DNA of 64,000 bases, taken from positions 27,628,815 to 27,692,814 of the forward strand of contig OY365806.1 in assembly GCA_959347315.1 (NCBI GenBank), read 5' to 3'. A model generated the notes under the pieces. It was not told the origin of the DNA and did not search any database. It was given only the letters and a program-made list of their open reading frames with translations. The position numbers and the translations under genes were made by a program. Of the stretch, positions 45,101-57,100 are shown piece after piece; the first letter of the stretch is position 1; each line of letters opens with the position of its first letter. This DNA is from Bimastos eiseni (lineage: Eukaryota; Annelida; Clitellata; Crassiclitellata; Lumbricidae).

Positions 45101-48100
45101 GATCAGCCATGGGGCAACATAAACTTGTAGACAGGACACAGAGAGTACACCTATAATCAAATGGAAACTGAAGCTGAAATCGGGCAATTGTTATATGCTG
45201 CATATAGGATGACAAGGATTTGGTTCATGGTTTCGTCAATGGCGATGGTCTTGAATGTCTTGTGAAGGTCGGAGCAGAAGCCGATCAGAACAACCAGAAC
45301 TACATTCTCAGAGGTCAGTCAATAGGCATTTGTTGACCTTCAACCACTGCATTTTCAACTTGAAGAATGACCTATTCACATGTCATATATTCATACTGTT
45401 TTTGGAAGTCAGATTGCCCATTTCGGATATTATTAATTTATTAGGCCTTTTATATTAGTAGGTCTATTGTATACAACAATAATGTATATTGAGATATGAA
45501 GTTATATATTGCACATTGTAATTAAGAAAAGAAAGGAAAAAGGAACAGTCCCTTAGTCATTTAACGGTGAACAGCTTTGATTGGTTTCCCAGTCACCATG
45601 TGCACTCACTCGCTTGTTATTAAGGGTTAAACAAGCCCTGAAGGAGCCACATGCATAATATTCTGCACTGTTATATAACTGAACCCAAGTCATTTGAATC
45701 TGAAGTGCGATCATTCTGGTCTTGCTGGTAGAAATCTGATCCAGAGGAAACATGTGCTCGTCGCTTAAAAGAGGTGGTCATTGTTGGTGATGTTGACAAA
45801 GTATTGTTGTACTAATTAAAAACTTATTCCCTGCAGTGATTAATTAATTGCAACCATTGTAGATCCACACAATCAGACCACTATTGATGGATGAGAATGC
45901 AGCCGTAAGGCAGTTAAATACTCGAACATTGTTCTGTGACATAGGGTTGGGTCAAGTGATGCTGTATGTGGACGGAATGAACGGAATCATAGCCAACAGT
46001 GAAACAATCCAGTGGCTCTATTCGCTTACGTCATGTAAGGTGAGCAGGATTTCGGGGCATTTTCTGAACGGTCTGTTTTGGTGAAAGCATTACTCTGTTT
46101 AACATCATCTAAGGTAAAGAGGATTTTGTCATTAAATGTGGTGAGTTATTATCATAAAGACACTTGATTCATTAAAATTACTTTTTCGCCTACACTTCTT
46201 TGATCTTCATGCTTTGTGACTTCTTTCGTTTCACCTGGGTTTGTCTTTGAGTAATGCAACATTTTGGTTCAGTTACATAACACAGCAGTTGTTGATGATG
46301 ATCGCTGATTTGTGAATCAGAGACAGATTCTGACTTTGAAGATATATGTACATGATGTCTGAATTTGTATATCTACCTTGGTTGTGCTATTTCTGTTGTT
46401 TCTTCTTAAATTTGTTTTTCTTCTAGCACTGCCAGCCAGCAACAATGCCCAAACAGATATCAGTTAGATTATCGATAATTGAGTAGGCATAATATATAGG
46501 GATTATGGGATAGCCTAACCATGTCTTTATTTCCAAGACAATATCTGTATGCTGTTTATGCATGTTGATTATATATAGTATATGCAGAAAGTGAAAGTGA
46601 GATTATTGAATGGAAATATATCAGTGATAAATTCACATCATTGCCAAGAATTAATATGTCTTTTGCATCTGTTGACAGCATCGTCAGGTGACTAAGACAG
46701 CTCTGAAGCTGTTGCTTGTGTTTGTTGAATATTATGAAAGCAATACGATGATTCTGCTGAAGGCCGTTAACGCTGTCGACTGCCAGAAAGGTTCGTCTGA
46801 TTTGTTAAATTCGGAAGTTTATTCCTGTCATGCTTTAGAGCAGTAAGCTATGATGTCCACTGCAAAAATAACTTATTTACTATGAGGGAGCAGGTGAGTT
46901 ATTTAATTCATCCTTTACAATTCTTACTTATTTGTTCATTCACATTATTATCTTCTTTGTGGTTTGTAGCTGTAGCAATTATTTTCTGTTTTTAAAACCA
47001 AAATAAAAAATTTTTTTACAATGCAACAATCACATTTCTTTAAGCACTTTCAACGTGAAAAACTGACAATTACAAATGCTGATAAATCATGCATTTCATG
47101 CAAACATGCATTTTTCAACATGCATTTTTAATAGACGTACATACATGTATATTAAGCATAGGCCTCTGGTAGTTATATTCACTAGCTATTTTCAGCTTAT
47201 CTCATTCAGCAGTTTTGTTCGATAGTATTTTTGCATGATAACTTCTTATTTGACGTTTGTAATGAAAACATCTTCATTCAGGGCTTATAAAATTCTTTCT
47301 TTTTAGAGGCAAGCACAGTAATGTTTGACTTTTCTGACTCATATATTAAGTAATTATGAAGATAATTTTTCATTAATTTCAAATTGACAAACCGTAATAT
47401 GGTTACAAACATATTATGAATGAATGATGACAAGTTATTACAGGAGTTTAATTTAACTGTCAGGCTGCCATGCAACGCGTCCATTACGTTGTACATCTAA
47501 TTTGACTAAGATGACCTCTGTGTCATATGCTGATCTAAGTTTCACTGCATAGATATCCACAAAAACAATCTTACATAAAGGAACTACAGTAATTAGTTAC
47601 TACAAGTGCCTAAATTCTTGTTTGTTCTACGGGTCAAAGCATCTGACATTAAGCACAAAACAACCAAATCGAGGAAACAGGAAAAGGAGAGCAGAGTTGC
47701 CAAGACAACTCAAGTAGTCTGTTAACTAATGATGAACAGAGACTCGGCTCGAATACTCGACTGGACCAAGTATGGTAGTGGTACTCAGCATTACTCGGAC
47801 TCAGACAAACAATGGGTCCAAGTTTTAATAATAGTTGGCTTGTTAAAAAAATTGAATTCCGATTATTTTATGTTTTTAAAACAAAAATCATATTTTTTAG
47901 TTACAATGCAACAATCTCATTGCTTTAAGCACTTCCAATGTGAAAACTGTTAATTACAAATGCTGATAAATTCATGCATTTATTTGAAGTTTAAGGTTTA
48001 CCTTGTTTTCTTCCAAAATTCATACAAATTGTGCAAATTGCCAAACTGAAACTCAAGAGATTGTGACTTTTCTAAACATTCAATACTCGGTACTTGTATT

Positions 48101-51100
48101 TGGTACTACTCACTCATAACACTCAGTAGGCCTACTTGGCAGGAAATTGGCATTTAGTTCATCTGTACTATTTTTTAACGAGGCTCAATATTGTTTGATG
48201 TCATTGTGCTTATCCAAATGACATATAGTAACCACCAAGTGATAGTTGCTGGTGTGTTTGCCTTTGTACTAGGTTTGAAGCCATGGAGGAATATTATGGC
48301 AATTCTAAGTGAACGAGAACCAGAAGATCCCGAATTATTGGTGTTTGCAATAACACTCATCAACAGAGTAAGCCATGGGTTTAATTAAGCCATCTGTTTA
48401 ATTAAGCCATCTGTTTAATTAAGCCATCTGCTTATTTAAGCCATCTATCTAATTTATCCATCTGTTTAATTATGCCATCTGTCTAATTAAGCCATCTGTT
48501 TACCATCAGGTTTCACATTATCACTATTTACAAATATTGTTAAAAAGTCATTATTTCCTATTAGGTTTGATATATATGTTTTACTGTAACGGAATTAATT
48601 AAAGCTGCTTCAGTTTAGGCCTGGCTATGTATGAGGAGGTTGTGTGGTCAACTATTTGTTTGATATATATTGTAGTTTATGTTGCTGTAGGCATTGAATG
48701 CCATTCCGGAGCAGGACCTGTTCTACGACGTGACGGACGCACTGGATGAACAAGGACTCGAGAAGGTCATTGTTCAACACATGAATCGCAAGACAGCTGA
48801 ACCGGAACTGCTTCGCCAGTTCACCATCTACGAAGAAGTCCTGCGCCATGAGGATGGCGAAAACTCGCAGATGATCGACCAAATGGAGGACATACGGTAC
48901 AGCTTATATCTATGTATTTATTTATTTATTTTAGAGATGCACCAAAATTTGGCCATTGAGTGCATTTGGTTTTGAACATTTAATATTCTAAAAAGCAATA
49001 TGCCAAATTATAAAACATGAATACTTGTATTTGAAAAAAATCCTGACAGAAAAACTCAAAAACACAGACAAATGATTTATCTAAAATCACTTAGGATTTC
49101 CTACACTGTCTGGAGCAGCCAGAGTCTAAAGCTAGCAAGTGAGCAATTGATCAACGTTGCCAATGACATAGATCTACCTTCAAAAGGTGGCTAAAAACAC
49201 AATTTTTCTTTTCAAGGATTTGAAACTGCAAGTGCATCCTCTCCTGGCAACTCACTATCCAAGTCTCTGGTTCACATTTCCAAATTTAATAACAATAATA
49301 ATAATATCCCTGAAGATCAATGTTCAGAAATCACTAGATACGTCAGGATTTGAAAACGTAATCTTCATGACTTATTCATGGGACATTAAAAGTATTTAAT
49401 AATTTGGCAATAAATATTTAATTTTAGAATTTTGCATTATTTCAATTTAAAAGTATCCAGCCTGTTTGTATTCAACCACCATAATAATATTCTCATTCAG
49501 CCAAAACTTAAAAACTTTTATTGGTGCATATCAAATTTAATCATGCAGATCTGCATATTTAATCATGCATACATGAAGTACATACATAGGTGCCATCATA
49601 CATATGTACTTAGTAATACATGCATACATACACACATGTATGGATACATTATAAATGTGCGATGATGTAGGTATGCTCTTATAGTTTATCTGGTTCGTAT
49701 TATAACTTTGTGTATAAGCGAATAAAATTAATACATAGATACATTTCGTTTAACTCGTTTAATTTGCATACTCATGTGCATGCATGCTCATATGCATGCA
49801 TGCATACTATGCATTGTTGTATGGATGTCATTGAAGGAAGACACCTCGGCTGCGAAGGAATGAACAGCTACGCAAGAGTCGTCGCTACTCAACCGGATCC
49901 GTTCAGAGTAATGCGTCTACACGAACTGCTCAGGCGCGACAGAGACAAATCGCACAGAATGAAATGAAGTAACAATTGACGACTTTTATTCTTATCAAGT
50001 CTTAGCAATTCATCACATCATTCAGAACTTTTTAGCTTAACTTAACTCAAGACAGTTGCTAATGTAATTTATCTAATCTCACCTAACTCAATGCTCATTT
50101 AACTTGGAACAAGCATATTCTTTCTACCTTCATTAGGTCAGTGAGATAACAATGTGTCACCAGGATAGTGTGTTTGCACCACTTTAGGCAGGTGCTTGAG
50201 CTCTTTAGGCAGGTGCTTGAGCACTTTAGGCAGGTGCTTGAGCACTTTAGGCAGGTGCTTGAGCTCTTTAGGCAGGTGCTTGAGCTCTTTAGGCAGGTGC
50301 TTGAGCTCTTTAGGCAGGTGCTTGAGCTCTTTAGGCAGGTGCTTGAGCTCTTTAGGCAGGTGCTTGAGCTCTTTAGGCAGGTGCTTGAGCTCTTTAGGCA
50401 GGTGCTTGAGCTCTTTAGGCAGGTGCTTGAGCTCTTTAGGCAGGTGCTTGAGCTCTTTAGGCAGGTGCTTGAGCACTTTAGGCAGGTGCTTGAGCTCTTT
50501 AGGCAGGTGCTTGAGCACTTTAGGCAGGTGCTTGAGCACTTTAGGCAGGTGCGTTATTGGGCATTATGTAAATGACATTGTGTTGGTGCACTACATTTCA
50601 TTTCAAAACCTAATTGGATTTATTTTTGACCAAGTAATTAATAATTTTCTAATTGTGTTTTGATAGGAACTTAAGTGGACAGCATAGTGTACAAGGTGAG
50701 TTGCTACTCCAATTGGCTCACCACCAGGCTATTTACAATATAGTTTTTGTTTGCCTTGAATTAATTAGTTGTAATTGAAATCCATTTGTTTTGTATACTT
50801 CACTGTGTTAGTCAGCTTCTCTATCAACAGCGTTGAGCTGCTTTAAATGTATACAATACTCAGGTAAATACATATGTATGTATCACTGTATACTTTGCAT
50901 GCTTTGTTTTAAATTAGAATAGATGTGGTTGTTATACATTTGAAACTCTTTATGTAACATGCCTAAATATTAGGTCTATCCCCATACATAGGTTACCAAA
51001 AATGAATAGAATGAATTGTTTGTATACCAGTTTGATTGATGATGCCTGTATCTGAATAGATTCACAAGGAAGACGTAGGCACATTCTCCGTGAGGAAGGT

Positions 51101-54100
51101 CGTGGTCCGGAGAAGGAAGTAGGAGGAGATTCACTGGAGTCAATGCCAGCGAACATCTCCAACAATCGACGATGGATGCTCTACAAGATCTCTAAGCAGA
51201 AGTCAGAACCTCAGGACCAGCCATCGCAGGACAACCAGGAACAGGGAGCGGGAGAAGAATCAGAGGATGACGAGTCGACCAGTCCAGCAGAAGGCAGCTT
51301 CAGTAGCATGCTGAGAGGGGCCAAGGACGGTCTCGGCAAAGGAGGTCAGCGCAAGCAGAGGAAGGCCAAGGAAGAGCAGGAGATCGAGGAGGTGCAGGCA
51401 CCACCCAAGTCAGAGGCCGACCTCCAGTGGGAGCAGATCGAAAAGAGCATGAAGCGCTCGCTCAAGATCAAGGATCTCGACTTCACAGAACTAACCGAAG
51501 TCGATGATATCAACTACATCAAGGCCCAACCAGTTGGAAACACTCCTCTGCTTCCAATGCAGCCTTCATTCAGACTTCCACCACACAACAGCTCCATACC
51601 ACCACCACCTCCACCTCTTGGAGGCATTCCTCCTCCACCACCACCACCACTTATGGGGAAACCACCGGCCCCTCCACCTCCACCTTCAGCTGGCTTACCT
51701 CCGCCTCCTCCACCCGGAGGATTGCCGAACAAGGGAAAGAAGACGGTGAAGTTACATTGGAAGGAAGCTAAGGCCGAGTTCTTCACTCCATCAGGGAAGA
51801 CAAATGACACCATCTGGAGTAAGATGACAAAAGAGATCGGTCCGGTTAAGGTTGATTCGGAAAAACTGGAGCAACTTTTCGAGACGAAAACAGTCGAATT
51901 AAAAAACAAGGTTGGTAACTCTGGACTGAAGCATTTTAACCAGCTTAACTTACTTTGAACAGGCATTTTACCCTTTATTTCTTGATCAATTTCATTTGCA
52001 ACAACAGGAGACTGGCCAACATAATTGTGATTACTGCATGGGTTTGTGACATATAATGCCATCACTGGTGTGAGGCATCCAGCATTTTCTAGATTTTTAT
52101 ATGCTTCTACAGGATGTAGAAGCATCTCTTTATTTTTATTGACACTTTGACTTCTATGTAGTGTGACCAAGTAAATTTGGAAAGGGAGATTATATGAAAG
52201 TAACTTTGGATTTCAACATCACTATATACATGTAAATATGATGAAAATACAATACAGCAATACTCGTTCAACTTAGAGAAAACATTAAGCTCACAAGACC
52301 GCGACTTAATAAGTATTTACAATTATTATATTGTCAAATTACTGTTCATTCATTTCAACACTGCCAGCTTCTAAATCTTTATCCCAATCCTATAATCAGT
52401 TAAGCGCAACTCACTGTCATAAAAGCATTTCCTCTTTATTTCATCTTTTTTATGGTTGCAACTATGATACATATCACATAAACATTTCAATTGAAAATAA
52501 AATACTTTAGGGCAGATTTTGTATGAATGAGGTGTGAAGATGAAACTATAACTATTCACTCAGTCACTATACTACCTTTATGTTATGACAATTCCACAAT
52601 GGTGGAATATTTGACTTAATAGTCTTGATTATATTGCTCTAAGACCATACATTTTACCACCATGTCTTTGATTATTTGCAGAAGCAAGATACTGTTAAGA
52701 AGGAGATTGCCATTCTGGATCCAAAGCGTTCCAATGTGATCAACATCGGTCTGACCGTCCTGCCTCCACCTCGCACAATCAAGACGGCCATCTTGAAGAT
52801 GGACAGCGCCATCATGAACAGAGAAGGAATTGAAGTATCCATAAGCTTCATTAGCGTGCACTTTTCATTCGTTTTTTTTTTCAAGGAAACATATTGTGAA
52901 GTTTTCATCTATGACCAACTCTAAGCCAATAAAAGTACTTGAAGGGGACTAGCTGTGTTAAATGATAGCTAGATCATAATCTCAGCCAAGATAATTATAT
53001 ATTTGGATCTAAAACCTGATAAAAATGAAAGACAACGTGAAAGATTAAGTTAAAATACAGTCGTTCAGACTTTTACTGCTTTTTACAGTCAAGCAGGATA
53101 ATAATATTACATCATGGCTACTTTGCTGCTTTTGATGTGATCAGAATAGGCAAGCTTCTCTTTGATTCTGGGGTGGAGTCGTAGAGTAATGGTACTCATA
53201 GCTGAGGAAGTGAGTTCGCTCCCATATCCCCCATAAGGTTGACTAGTCCTTCATTCGCTATGAGGCTGCGTTGTTACATCAGATGTATAATGTGATGGGT
53301 GCCATGTATGCTGACTGTTATATTTGACTCCTGTAATAACTTATCATCTGTTCATACTATCGTCTAATTATGCTGCGATATGCCAGTTTTTAATTTTAAA
53401 GACAATTATTATTATTATTATTTGTTTTGCATGATTGTACAAGATGAACTCTTTTTGTCTTTGATCGTATGTTGATCTTGATGTCAATTAAAGCAAATCT
53501 GAATTGAATGATATTAGAAAATACTGTCGGCGATGGTTCCAACGGAAGAAGAGAAAACGAAGATCATTGAGGCTCAGCTCGCTTCTCCAGATATGCCGCT
53601 TGGAACAGCAGAACAGTTTCTCTTAACGCTCTCCTCTATCACGGAACTAACGGCCAGACTCAAGTTGTGGGCATTCAAATTAGACTATGAAACCATTGAA
53701 TCAGTAAGAGACCCCTGTTTGTTCAGTTGTTATTTCAGAGTAAATGTTAAAAGCACGTTTGAAAGAGGGAATTCTAATGCTTGAACTGTTAATCTTTCAA
53801 ATATATTTAAAATTAGGAACACTTAGAAGTAGGTCTTACTGTGAAGAGATAGTTTCTTTAGTTTTGTATAATCACTCATCTAATGTGTTTTGATGTCTTC
53901 ACTGATGATAGCTTTGTAACATATTTTCTGACTGAACATCATCATTCAACTTAGGATGAACTTACTTTTTCAAACCCTAATTTTTCATCTGAACTCTTAC
54001 GGTCATCAAAAGCATTTGAGTATCTTTGTGCATTGGATGAGTGTTTTTTGGGATACAGGAAATAGCGGAACCAATGATGGACCTGAAGCTGGGGATTGAA

Positions 54101-57100
54101 GAGCTGAGGAAAAGTCGAACTCTCAAGTACATCTTTGCAGCAGTTCTAACTCTTGGCAACCTGCTGAATGGAACCGAAGTAAGACCTTTTTGTTTAATTG
54201 AACTGTGACTATATTTATATGGGATAGAATTTTAACAGTCACCAACTTCTTTACAATCTAGCAAGCAATATAAAATTTACTTAGATTTATACATTTGTGC
54301 ATCTAAAAAATGGATTTATTCATATCTCAAATGACACTAGAAATGGAAATCATTCGTTCAGATTTAAAAAATTAGTCCCATGTGAAATGTGGGGTGAAAA
54401 ATGCAAAAAATCATTTAAAAATTGAAATTAGGTCAATAAAATAACATTTGGCCAAAGATTCTACATTATGACACACTTACGCTTCATATACATTGTAATA
54501 ATAAGCTCAGTCGACCACCAACTTTAGACATCAGGATGAGTTACTAAAGAACTTTCTAGATTAGATTAGCTGCTGATCAGGCATGGAATGGTCTTTAGGG
54601 CTAATCAATAATTAATAAGTATAACACTAAATGAACACTTTTAATTGTTTTGTATAGCATTACATTGTCATTTAGCCACCCAAACACCCACTTGTGCTAT
54701 AAAATGCAGAAAAATAATAAGACAAAGAACTTCATAGGTGCAGAAAACAAGTATGAGAGTATTGACATGTGTTTTAAATGTGCCATCTGTATTGTATTAC
54801 CATTTAAACTGCAAAGGTTTTCTTATAGTAATTTATGCTGTAATATCATAGTAATATACGTGACTTGTTTGTGGTGAATTGTTTGGGTGGTTTAATTGTA
54901 GATAAAAGGATTTCAAGTTGATTATCTGATGAAGGTCCCTGAGGTGAAGGACACGGTCCAAAAGCATTCAATGTTACACCACATCGGAAATATTGTTTTC
55001 GATCACTTTCCTGATTCAACTGATTTGTTTTCAGAAATAGGAGCCATTAATCGATGTGCAAAGGTAGATCGATTTTTTAACTTTGTGCTGTTTGTACAGT
55101 TCTGTTTATATGGCATCTGTTAATTAAGTACCTTTCTAAAGAACATCATCATCTAAATGCAATCAATGTAGTTTTTATTGCTAACAATTTTAATCATTTT
55201 TTGGCATAAAGAAGTGGCATGATATGTCATTATCATACAGCTATCATCAACAGTTGTCATCAAAGCGGTGTTCAGGGTAATCCCAGCATTTCTACAGCGC
55301 CCACAAAAGCCAAGTCATGGGAACCAGCTTATTCACAGGCGCTTGATCACTAACGCTGGTCGTTAAGGAGTTAATGATGTTGCTGAGCCACAAAGTCAAC
55401 TGATGTGCCATTCTATACCTGCATCTTCATTGCTAATGTTATATTCCTTGGACAATACAGTATAATAACACAATGTAATAAATGACATTTTGTGTTTTAA
55501 TAAAGACTGATCAATTTTTAATTGCATAGGTTGATTGGGATGAAATTGTAAGCAAACTGGGTAAGCTGGAAAACGACTGCAAGGCATCGTGGGATTATTT
55601 GCATGCTATTGTCAAACATGATAGTAATGCCAACCCAAAGAACAAGTAAGTAAGCATACTAGAATCTCTTTGTGCTGTGTAGGAATAATTGCTTCATGTG
55701 TCGTGCAATAAATAAAAAAATACAAGTGCTCGAAACAAAGTTTTACTTGATATCAGCATACAAGTCTGTGGAAGGAAGAGTTTAATGCTTCAATAAAGTC
55801 TACTTTATACAAGTGGACTTAGGCTTAACATGTGTGGAATTTGATAGTTTCCTACGGCATATAAGGCAACAGTCGGCCTAATGATGGTTATAGATTTAGG
55901 TTGCTTTTTTACAATCATACACAAACAACAGCCTTTGTTGCAGATGGCATTGGCATAGATACAAGCCTTTGTTGTTGTAAAAGTCACTGTAAGTGTTCAG
56001 CTCCCTAAACTATGACCTCCAGAAAAATGCTGCTACTTTTGTTTTCATTTGTTTCCCCAGACTGTCAGATTTTCTGTTTGACTGTGCTGAACGAATTGTC
56101 GTCTTAAAGATTGTCTACAGACGACTAATGAACAGGTAACGTGTTCATATAATTATGATAATGATAGTAATCTCTGTTTATTAATTTCAAACTGATACAC
56201 TGCAGTATGATTATAGGAGTCGAATTTAACTGTATGGCAGCTATGCAAGGCGCCTATAACGTACTACTGCTTATTTTACCAATACTACCTCATGACTGAA
56301 GGTTGAGTTGGACTAAGAGAGGGTAGCAAGAAAAATTTTGCATAAATTTTTCAACTTGCCCATTCATTCTAAATTTTTTAAGCGCTACTTCAAGAAATTT
56401 ATTCTGAGGCGACGAGTCATAAGGTCAGATGCAGGGCGACAGAGGTCAGACGGGTGACATGGGCTCTGCCAAGGGGACACTTCCAAACAGGTCCAGCAAC
56501 CCTGTGAAAGCACTGAGAAACAAGAAGGAAGCGAGGACAAATCATCATGCATGAAAGCGGAAAAAGGGGCATATTCATGAATTTGTCCAATGAGGTTACG
56601 TATCTGGTTATTTATATAGCGCTTCATACAGTACAAGCTATTCAGAAGCGCTCTCAGCGTGACAGCCCCTAGGAAATAAGAAAGTCTTCAGGCAACGAAG
56701 GGATGAGGGTGGGAGCTCGGTTAAAAGCTTGCTACGGATAATGGGGGGCAGGTCATTCTACATAGAAGGGCCCACAATGGCCAAGGTGAGCAGAGAGCTC
56801 AATGAAGATGCCCGATTAGTAAATTGAGCATCAATGTTGCTGCTCCAAAACTGACAGATATTTTCTTCTATCTTGCATATTGTCTGATGTGCAATATGTG
56901 ATAACTGTGTGTTGCACCTCTTTTGATGTGGAGAATAATTATAATATGTTGTGCTTGACAGGTTTAACAAATTCCTCCTATACGTCGGATATTCGGCCGA
57001 TTTGGCTAGACAAGCAAAGGTCGGCGTGTTCTGCAAAACATTCAGTGAGTTTTCGCTTGAGTATCGCACGATACAGGAAAAGCTTCTGCAACAAAGAGAG

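Noticed and set aside
50138..50663. Three ORFs of 133-155 codons on both strands
   Set aside because: Explained by the 21-bp period of the minisatellite within an FHOD intron.
51514..52170. 218-codon minus-strand ORF rich in Gly
   Set aside because: Antisense shadow of the FHOD polyproline exon.
52835..53517. FHOD intron 13 as a second U12-type intron (starts GTATCC)
   Set aside because: The donor continues ATAAG rather than TTT, and no TTCCTTRAC-like branch site lies near the acceptor; ordinary GT-AG is the simpler reading.
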